Assembly (NCBI GenBank): GCA_016806645.1 | Contig: JACSYO010002173.1 | Location: 1,567,501 to 1,631,500, forward strand | DNA length: 64,000 bases | From: Ophiodon elongatus | Taxonomy: Eukaryota; Chordata; Actinopteri; Perciformes; Hexagrammidae | Reading direction: 5' to 3' | Shown here: positions 55,801-64,000 of the stretch, piece after piece | Position numbering within the stretch: the first letter of the stretch is position 1 | Layout: each line of letters opens with the position of its first letter | The notes under the pieces: generated by a model | Told to the model about the DNA's origin: nothing | Databases searched by the model: none | What the model saw: the letters and a program-made list of their open reading frames with translations, nothing else | Position numbers and translations under genes: made by a program

Positions 55801-58800
55801 ATGCCAAGTAAATTAAAACTATTTGAATCATGTTCGATGTCTAATACTGGCAACTGAAAAGCCCCAAAAAGTTGCTTTAATGTGATACAGTCACAGAGCT
55901 TTCTTGTAAGATCAAACGTTTCTGTCTTCTGTTGAGGTGGGAAGGAGGTGACCAACAGGGAAGAGCTGAAGCTGGTACAGTGGGCGTCATGGACGTGTGT
56001 GTTGGGCCCAGAGGTTAATGGAATATGGCCCAAGTACTCAGACATTAACGACATAAACTCTGTGGACGCCAACTTCAACAATCAAGTCTTAGTAACAGCT
56101 GACGACTATGGATTAGTCAAACTTTTACGATATCCATGTGTAAAAAAAGGTAAAGAAGACCCAATTGTTAAATCTTTAGGAAAAGTTATATTTTTATCTA
56201 TACTGTGTAACTGATATGTTTCCCCTTGATTTTAGGTGCAAAATTTAAAAAGTATTTAGGTCATTCAGCCCACATAACCAACGCCAGATGGTCACATGAC
56301 TACCAGTGGGTCATAACTATTGGTGGTGCTGATCATTCAGTGTTCCAGTGGAAGTTTGTTCCCGAAAGAAAGTCTAAAGAGGCTGTGCATATAGCGCCAC
56401 AAGGTAAGATGATACCCTTATTAATATGTTTTCCCAAAAAAGAGTATTTACATTTTATCTTGTGATCAATCCAATTAGGAATATAATATAGTGTTACATT
56501 TTAATGTAGCTTTGTGTGGAGTACAGTGACTTGCATTACTGATATTACTCATTTCATAAAATCAGTGGCTCCTGCCAACAAAACACTATCAAATTAGGCT
56601 GAGTGGGGAACTCTGATGGGAGGTTTGATGTCTACTTTAACTTCCTTTTCACTGAGACTTAAGAAAATAGGCCTACCAACACTGATAAAGCTCACTTATT
56701 GACACATACAAACAGAAATATGAAAATGACATGTTTGATAGACAAGACAACAACAAAACAAGCTATAGAGTTTCTTGGTGGCATATTTTTGTCTGATTAG
56801 CTGTTCCCTCTTACTTCCAGTCTTTATAGGCTAAACTATAGGTGAGGCTAATCATCGCTCAGATTGCGCTCCATACTTAAAGGAATAGTTTGATGTATTT
56901 GACATGTTATTTACTTGCCAAAAGTTCGATGAGAAGACTGATGTCACTCTTGTGTCTGTATATAAAAAATGAAGCTACCATTGGCAGCTTGTTATCTTTG
57001 CTTTGCATGAAGACTGGAAATATGGGTAAACAATTTGCCTGGCTCGGTCCAATGGAAACAAAATCAGCCTACCAGCCCCTCTAAAGCTCACTAATTAGTG
57101 TAAATTGTTATATATTGTGTGTTTAATCCAGTTCCTCCCATAAAATAGAGATTATTTTTGTTTTTGCACTTTTTGTAAGTTTCCATTTTTTATGCTAAGT
57201 TAAGCTAACCAGCTGTTGGCTGCAGCCACATATTTAACTCACAGACATGAGAGTGGGATCAATCATTACATAATGTACTATGCTGCTCCCACCAGCCTTC
57301 TAAACCACCAGAGAGCAATGCACTAGATTGTTCCCTTCCTTTACTTTTTGCTCATGAACTACCAGTTCTATAAAGCTCTACAATGGAACGACCATCACAT
57401 TAATGAAGACAAATCCAATAAAAGTGAATGAAGCTAGGAAAGTATAATTGCTTTGTCATTCCCAAGTTTTTTCAGAGACAGAGAGCAGCTGTGCTTTCTG
57501 AAATTAAAGACCACACTAACTGCCTTTCCTTTTAATTTTCCTAATGGATCTTGTGAGTAGCCGCCCTTGGCTGCCAGTTCTGCTTATTGCCTTGTCTTGG
57601 CACGGCTTTACTATGCTGCATCAGCATTTTTCTGTATTTGTCTTGAGCGATGTCACTGTGAAGCACGACTGCCTGATAAATAGGAGATGTCACAGGATTA
57701 TTACATGATTGACTCTCACTTCTACTTAAACAGGATGCAGGTAGTTGTCACAGTGGGATATTTTTCTGATTTAGAGGCAGGTAAGGATTTTACAAGTCGT
57801 GATGCAACCTTGTTTCTGCCCGCAGAGACCTTGGCAGACTCTAACAGTGAAGAGTCGGACTCTGATCAGTCAGACGTACCTGAGATGGACTCAGAAATCG
57901 AGCAGGAGACTCAGCATACGTATCGACGACAGGTTTGTGATTATATCAAACATGTTCCCCTTTTGAACAGGGCTTCCTGGAAGTTGTATTTGTTACTAAA
58001 CAGAGAAGGTACACACTTTTCTAGGTTTATAAAGAAGATCTACCTCAGCTCAAAGAGCAGTGCAAAGAGAAGCATCGAGCGACGGCCATGAAGAAGAAAG
58101 AGCGAGCACCGGGGAGTGGGGTGAAGCTGCACTTCATTCATGGGTAGGTTTACTGTGTAGCATCCTAACAGAGAAACTCTGGAACGGCTGATATTGTAAG
58201 ATGAATTTCAAGTAGGCAAGACATCTCCTTTTGCAATTGAGCCCTTCATATAATCGTTTTCTTGTTTTTTTCTTTGCAGCTACAGGGGTTATGATTGCAG
58301 AAGCAACCTGTTCTACACTCAGACCGGGGAGATAGTCTACCATGTAGCTGCCATTGGGGTTGTGTACAACAGACAGCAGAATACTCAACGTTTCTACATG
58401 GGCCATGATGATGACATCCTCTCTCTGGCTATCCACCCCCTCAAGGACTTTGTAGCAACAGGCCAAGTAGCTGCCAGCACTTCTGACATAAAATATTTAA
58501 CATATCTTTTAGTTTAGTTCTTGGCTCCTCAGAGATGAGCTTAGAGAGATTATTTGCCATATCAGACCCCAAATTATCTTGTGTAAATGGGTTGAATTAA
58601 GTGGATTGTGTACATACTTTGGATGCTGTTTTTTATCCAGGTCGGCAGAGATTCCTCCATCCACATATGGGACACAGAAACGTTAAAACCCATGTCTGTG
58701 TTGAGGGGTTTCCACCAGCTCGGAGTGTGTGCTCTGGACTTTTCAGGTAACTCAATGGTGTTTTTGTCAGACTGCTTTTAGTACTCCTATCCAGATGGAT

Positions 58801-61800
58801 TCAACATAATATGATTTTTATTTTTTCGCAAATTCTTCCAGACATCCTGCTTTCACAAGGGAGCAAAAAACCTCTTTCACACAATAAAGAAATGGAAAAA
58901 TTCACAAAAGACACCCACTTTACAAGCAACACTGAAAAAACAATATCTGCTGTCTTTAAGTCTCGGCAGTCTGACGGCATCAAGGTAGAGCTGTTCATCT
59001 CGCTTCCCTTAATTGGCCTTAGACAGAGCCAGCGTGGTGATCTGTATGTCAGTGTTAGTGAATCACCTGCCGTAGATCAAACCCTCTGGGCTGCTTTCAT
59101 GTTTCTAACAAGGGCCAAACTTCACTGAACCAAAGTAGGAGCTGGCTCTGTATATGCTGTACTGAATGGTTTTGGTTTTCCCTCCACAGCGGATGGCAAA
59201 CGGCTGGCCTCGGTGGGCCTGGACGACAATCACACCATTGTGCTGTGGGACTGGAGGAAGGGGGAGAAGCTCTCTGCCATGCGGTTAGTACAGCTAAATT
59301 ACAGTGTTTTTACGGCTGCAGGTAAGCCTTTCAGCACGTCAAAAAGATTTGACAAACCTTACTGTTAATTCGAAAGATTGTTTGAGTGCTTGTAGTTTGA
59401 ATTTGGACATTTATGGATGAGGGTTAAATTGAAGCCACTTTGCTGTGCAGAGCTGACACTGTGATTGATGGTGAGGAAAGAAGGGGAATTACCTTTTAGA
59501 TTACAAGGCAGCTCCACTGCAACACTTAACCCTGAAAGAGACTGAATTGTTAGAGTAGAAGCTTGCCCCGAGGCCCCATCTACAGATCCATAATTAAAGA
59601 GAATTAATCTTCCATGGGCTCATCCTGGCAAGTTTGGGTGCTTCATATGTCAGATTTTAGTTTGACAAGGAAACGATACAAAGCAAATGGGTTGCAAAAT
59701 CAATCAAGTGGTAATAAAGATAAATGAAAAGTAGTATGCACATCATCAGAGTTTGTCCTAATGGTGAAACAAATTGGACCATAAAGATATAAAACTCTGC
59801 ATCTTTAAAAGTACATCAAATATAAAGGAAGACTTACTTTAGGAGTGTTCAAGGCAACATAATCCTGAGCTTATATGTGACAGACTTCCTATACCACCAG
59901 AGACAAAGATGCAAATGATCGCTGTGTGCATAGGATGTAAACGATACATGCGACCAGATATGGGGCACACACACCAGGCTTATACATTTGATGCAAGACG
60001 ATTACCTTTCCGGACCTGAATTGCTGCAAAGCATGAGAGGTGTTAATTTGTTCAGAACATACGATTTTCTATTTCACGGCAGATTAAATTATATAACCTG
60101 GAAGCCAGAAGTATCTAACTGGAAAACATCCACATCCTAAAATATCTTTGCTTTTGCTTTGTTGCTTGTCCTACTTGATGTTCATATTTAGTATCTTCTC
60201 CACTGGAATGGCCCCTGGCTAGTTTGGAGCAATGCATTGCGGGTTGCTCTCCTGCGTGTTGTGTGCCAGGCTCTCACTGCAGCTCAGGGACAGCTTGGAG
60301 CTGCACTAATGTCCTTTGTAGACCCTCGTGGGCAATGCAGTGAGGCGGGAAGAAGGAAAAGGGGCCTGATGGAGCCTAGCTTGTGCACCGCCACCGTCTA
60401 GTCTTCAGCTGGGAGAGGAGGAATGGGTGTTAAAACAAAGGGCAATAATTAGAGAACTTAAAAGTGTCCGGTATAATGCATCGCATAGACAGGACCAATG
60501 ACTGATCTGATCTGACTGATTGTGCAATGCAATCAGAAGGAAAAACATTATTTATTTCTCTTCCGGGTTTGTAATGCTTGAGATTACAAAGGGAGCCAAA
60601 AAGGGAGCCTAAAAACAGTTTTATTGTGTTTTTAAAATACAACAGAAAGTGAGACTCTAGAAAATAGGAAACATTTATAGAATGTATAAATAATACAACA
60701 CAACTATGCACAAGACGAAAGGTAAACAAATAGAATCCTCTTTAACTGAAAACACACTGTGAAAGGGTTAAAGTTGAAAGACAAAAACATGGACAACATC
60801 CTGACAGGACACAAGGTAGCCAAGCCCTAAAGTATATCCTGCTTTAAAGTCTATTTTACTCGAAATGTGACCATAATTTACTAAATGACCACCATGCTGT
60901 ATTGAAGAAGACTTGAAACCAACGATTGAGACCATAAACTCATGTTTACAATGTTTACTAAGGTAATAAATAAATAAAGCGAGAAGTAGGGTCATTTTCT
61001 CATAGACTTTTATACAATCTGACTTCTTTCTGCCAGCAGAGGAGTCGCCTCCTGATAGCCAGGAGAGAGAATGCTAATTTAAAGCACACATTGACTTCAC
61101 TTCGAACCCAGAGGTTTCCGCCTAGTACAGTCCATAGAAGTGTGTGAATTCATAAAAAAATGAATGTAATGTTTTTTTCTAAGTGCATTTTTTGTGATGT
61201 AATTGATTTTCAGGGGAAGCAAGGACAAGATATTCGTTGTCAAAATAAACCCCTACTTACCTGACAAGCTCATTACAGCTGGTGTGAAACACATGAAGTT
61301 TTGGCATAAGGCTGGTAAGACCCCTGCTTTTGTTTTTGTTGAGCAGAGACTCTAACGAGCACAACTCTGGCTTAGCTGTGACACCTCTTACTGGGAGTTT
61401 CTCTTTCAGGTGGCGGTCTAATTGGGCGCAAGGGGAACATGGGGAAGACGGAGACAATGATGTGTGCTGTGTACGGCTGGTCGGAGGAGATGGTGTTTTC
61501 AGGCACATGCACGGGGGACATTTGCATCTGGAGGGACATGTTCCTGATGAAGACTGTCAAGGCGCATGACGGCCCTGTTTTCAGTGTGCACGCCCTAGAA
61601 AAGGTAACACAGGGAAAAGGGCTATTTCACTGATCAGTTTTTATAGAATAGAATCAGTTATGAAAATTTTATTAGAAGTATATTTTTCTGTCTGTCTCCT
61701 TTTTCGTCTGGCTATCTCTTTTTGTACAGGGTATACATGCTCATCTAGTTGGATGTCATTGCAGCTTTAAATGTGCAAATATATTGTCCGTGTAGGGATT

Positions 61801-62213
61801 TGTGACTGGTGGAAAGGACGGTATAGTTGCTCTGTGGGACGACACTTTCGAGAGATGCCTCAAGACCTACGCCATCAAGCGAGCGGTCCTAGCTCCAGGC
61901 TCTAAAGGTAAACAAGTCATCCTGTTCTCAGTTGTCCTCTACTGTCCTTGTATCATTTGTTTTAGTTCCAGAGATGAAATACAGCCATCCAATGCAAATC
62001 CAGTTAAAACATTCAATGCTTTTAGCTGAGATGAAGATTGCCTCTTGGTTCAAGCTAAGGTCTCTATAATTTATTGACTCCTCAGGGTTGCTCTTGGAGG
62101 ACAACCCCTCCATACGTGCCATATCTCTGGGCCATGGCCACATCCTGGTGGGGACCAAGAACGGAGAGATCTTGGAGGTGGACAAGAGTGGCCCCATCAC
62201 TCTGCTGGTCCAG
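41440..62213 (+). CDS. eml5: Echinoderm microtubule-associated protein-like 5, 5' half (partial)
   Basis: Twenty exons in the window: 41440-41636, 46816-46975, 49178-49276, 49734-49802, 53278-53463, 54019-54154, 54691-54892, 55283-55420, 55551-55807, 55937-56149, 56236-56403, 57826-57932, 58025-58143, 58280-58466, 58641-58746, 59190-59283, 61214-61314, 61410-61603, 61796-61907 and 62086-62213; 991 codons, phases all consistent. It starts MADRTAPKCHLRLEWVYGYR. HELP motif 1 (YGYRGHQCRNNLYY) leads a tandem WD40 propeller (WDWRKGK, GGRDGCVRLWD, GSDDRSVRIWS). An acidic linker (SNSEESDSDQSDVPEMD) leads to HELP motif 2 (HGYRGYDCRSNLFY) and a second propeller. Human EML5 has three such modules, so about half lies beyond the window. 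EML proteins bind microtubules. EML6 is similar; the ttc8 neighbour favours eml5. Confidence 0.95.
41830..41893. repeat. (CT)n microsatellite in eml5 intron 1
   Basis: About 64 bp of nearly pure CT units. Confidence 0.95.
41900..46190. other. eml5: Body of eml5 intron 1, no gene
   Basis: About 4.3 kb of AT-rich to mixed sequence between the two repeat zones of the intron. No ORF with coding character, no recognised gene relic and no strong terminal repeats were found. Confidence 0.5.
46217..46280. repeat. G-rich tract with quadruplex potential in eml5 intron 1
   Basis: Runs of seven and eight G (GTGGGGGGGTGGGAGG, GAGTGGGGGGGGAGG) followed by GAGGGGAGGGGAGGGGAG on the coding strand. The pattern suits G-quadruplex formation in DNA and in the pre-mRNA. 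Confidence 0.7.
46710..46809. repeat. (CT)n tract directly at the acceptor of eml5 exon 2
   Basis: About 100 bp of CT with a few A steps, ending 6 bp before exon 2 (CTGTACAG then exon). It serves as, or hides, the polypyrimidine tract of this acceptor. Confidence 0.95.
48285..48680. repeat. Dispersed fish repeat in eml5 intron 2
   Basis: The text GTTTAGCATGTTAGCACGC, GCTGAGGCTGATGGGAATG and CCAAAGTCATTAGGGTTCC belongs to a common percomorph repeat. Related pieces, some inverted, lie at about 2725-3010, 7985-8215, 14637-14935 and 16090-16960 in the lectin region. The class is not assigned. Confidence 0.6.
51064..51324. repeat. MITE-like element in eml5 intron 4
   Basis: The ends GTGGCTTCCAACCTTTTTGG and CAGGTTGGGAACCATTG are inverted copies of each other with a few changes. 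They match the ends of a common fish non-autonomous hAT family. No coding capacity. Confidence 0.65.
52792..52837. repeat. Palindrome plus hairpin in eml5 intron 4
   Basis: CCGAGTCTCGAGACTCGG (52792-52809) is a perfect 18-bp palindrome. It overlaps by 2 bp a hairpin with 11-bp arms, GGAAGCTCGAG and CTCGAGCTTCC, and an 8-base loop (52808-52837). No flanking element was recognised. Confidence 0.9.
56878..57270. repeat. Dispersed fish repeat in eml5 intron 11
   Basis: The text AGGAATAGTTTGATG, CCTGGCTCGGTCCAATGG, CTCACTAATTAGTG and AGTTAAGCTAACCAGC belongs to a very common teleost repeat. A short related piece lies at about 1610-1680 in the A lectin intron and is missing from the B copy. Confidence 0.6.
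59284..61213. other. eml5: eml5 intron 16, no gene
   Basis: About 1.9 kb without a supported coding exon. It holds a dispersed repeat at about 61000-61140 (ATAGACTTTTATACAATCTG through TACAGTCCATAG). Confidence 0.55.
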
Positions 62214-62984
62214 GTAAGATACTGATAAGAACAACCCCAAAAGCTGTGACTACTCTAATGATACACAGCACATCAGATTCTACCTGATCCCACGCAGTGT
62301 ATTTATGGGGAAGCTACTTGTAGTTTTTCTGCAATATGATGAGCTGAGTGTATCTAAGGTGACTTTTTCTTAGTTGGAAAAGATTTGAAAGATTGAAGAT
62401 GCTCTGAAGTGTATTTTGTATTGTACTGTAAAGAAGTAGCAGGAATGTTTCTTAATTTGAAGTAATGCACCTACAACAAGGTGACAAAATGGGGATGTGG
62501 CTTTAGTACAAAAGTACTAAATAAATACGTGTTGTTCTTTGGAAAACAGCTGCAGTAAGAGAAGCCTATCCATGTGGCTAAAACATACAAACCTACAAGT
62601 GTTGCCCTTCAGTCTGATTATAACATTACTACTGTCTACTTTACACAGCAACTGAGAATCACCAAGGAGGTGGCTATAAACGGCAATGAATTATTGCTGC
62701 TTAATGGGAGATTTTTAATTTAGTTAAGTGGTCCTGCAGCGTCTCCGAGTCTCCCTTGATAGAGGCAGACAGAGTGAATGCTATTGATTGCCCTTTTCAT
62801 ATGCTTTAAAATACACAAGCATTGAGAGAATAAAAGGTTGTCCTAAAGTCAGCTGTTGTTACAGACTATGTAAGTTTCCTGTGGAATAACATATAGAATT
62901 ATGTATATGGTTATTGAGTAAGCCACTGCTGATGTCAGAGAGGAGGAACATATAAAGATTATTAGGCAGATGTTGCTACTGTTC

Positions 62985-63720
62985 ATATATCACCCAAAAG
63001 TTGCTTTTTTTGGACAGTTGTTTTGTTGCTTTGATTGGCGTTATCATGAGGAGGCAGCAAAACTAAATACTCTACACCTCTGATCTTGAGATCTACTTTG
63101 ATGTTGGTTCGTTGCGATTCTCGATTCCAATGTTGGTCTATTGAGAGGATGAGATTCAACATCAGTTGATCCAAGTGAAAAAGCTTGATGTCCATAAAAC
63201 CTGTCAATAATTGTTGTTTCATAGTGGATTCTCTCCTGCGGGTGTCTTGGTTCCTTTGGTTGTATGTCCTGCATGTGTATAGTTCACACTATTTGTAGGA
63301 TGAACAGTTGGTTTCCCTTTGTTTAGCAGGTTAGGTTGCTGGCTTTTGCATTTGGTGAGATATGAGTTCATGCCATCACTCCTGCTTTTGGCACAACCAG
63401 ACACAACACCTCCTTCCAACATTTGTATCATTGCATCATCAGCGTCCAGTTGCAACTTCTCCTTTCTTCTTTTTAAGTTTTCCTCCTCAACCTCCAAGAC
63501 ATGTTTAGCTTCCAATGCAGCAGCATGCTGAAGCGAGCCTTTTCTGCTTGAGCTTTACGATAAGCTGAGGAAATACTTGAAGCAGAAGATTTAGTGATTG
63601 AAACCTTAGTTTTTACGTGTTTCACTAAAACATTCAAAACACTATCTTTGGGGGTTAACATCAACATCAGGATCATCATCATCATCATCATCAAGTTGAT
63701 TATCAATATCAGACGGCCAG
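62985..63720 (-). mobile_element. BEL/Pao-like LTR retrotransposon gag fragment in eml5 intron 20
   Basis: On the minus strand two overlapping frames read SSISSAYRKAQAEKARF and then EAKHVLEVEEENLKRRKEK, a coiled-coil N-terminal gag text I associate with fish BEL/Pao elements. A frame change near 63515 and the lack of protease, RT or LTRs show a dead fragment. The family call is from memory. Confidence 0.5.
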
Positions 63721-64000
63721 TGTTTCACATTACTCACTAACTGGTTATTTAATACATCTTTATTTTAAACCAATAGTCTTGCCTTTTACACTCATCTTCA
63801 GGAAGTGGCAAATCAATCAACTGTTCAGGAAATAGTTCAAACACATTTGTACCTTAGAAACGTTGCCATCTGTTTGCATAAGAATGTTCTGTTTTTTTCC
63901 CACTTATTTGCTTTAGTTAAACTTGCTTTACTCCTTTTTTGAATATTTTCAATATATATTTCCATACCCTTTTTAGACAATCGTGTGGGTTGTTTTTCTT

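Noticed and set aside
41440..62213. EML6 instead of EML5
   Set aside because: The two are close in sequence, but the head-to-head ttc8 neighbour is the EML5 arrangement known from human. Kept as a small doubt.

Overview
The window is vertebrate nuclear DNA, almost certainly from a percomorph teleost fish. Genes have many short exons with GT/AG introns. The dispersed repeats are fish types: a Tc1 element, a CR1/L2-type LINE with an esterase-type ORF1, V-SINE-like copies, solo LTRs, and CA, CT and TA microsatellites. The right half carries ttc8 (BBS8) and eml5 head to head, the same neighbours as on human chromosome 14q31.

Region 1 (1 to about 35.6 kb) is a tandem cluster of six type II membrane C-type lectin receptors, all on the plus strand, called A to F here. 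A (74-2195) is cut by the left edge. B (8489-14103), C (17154-19378), D (20008-24049), E (24667-28690) and F (29733-35609) are complete. B to F each have six coding exons: cytoplasmic tail, transmembrane segment, coiled-coil neck, and three exons for a CD209/CLEC4-like long-form lectin domain. A and B are one duplicated pair. D, E and F are a recent tandem triplication, and shared exon differences plus one intron indel make E and F closest. A seventh copy survives as a relic near 15.6-15.8 kb. Much of the region's length is mobile DNA: a rearranged LINE (3.5-8.0 kb), three solo LTRs with target duplications, a split minisatellite in B, and a decayed Tc1 transposon in F only.

Region 2 (36.4-40.4 kb, minus strand) is ttc8, complete in 14 coding exons and predicted at 505 residues. 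It encodes the TPR subunit of the BBSome, the ciliary cargo adaptor. A 13-bp match to the RFX X-box lies 88 bp upstream of its start codon. A 24-nt candidate microexon sits where mammals have the photoreceptor-specific exon 2A.

Region 3 (41.4 kb to the right edge, plus strand) is the 5' half of eml5. Twenty coding exons (991 codons) cover the first HELP-WD40 module and most of the second; the rest lies outside the window. Its long introns hold only repeats that I can recognise. The ttc8 and eml5 start codons are about 1.05 kb apart, so they probably share a divergent promoter region.

The main points of interest are the fast change of the sugar-binding motif (EPN, EPS, QPS) among lectin paralogs, an 18-codon acidic expansion inside the lectin domain of B, the fold-back LINE, the ttc8 X-box and candidate exon, and a palindrome pair in an eml5 intron. 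Exon coordinates were read by eye from splice signals and reading phase.
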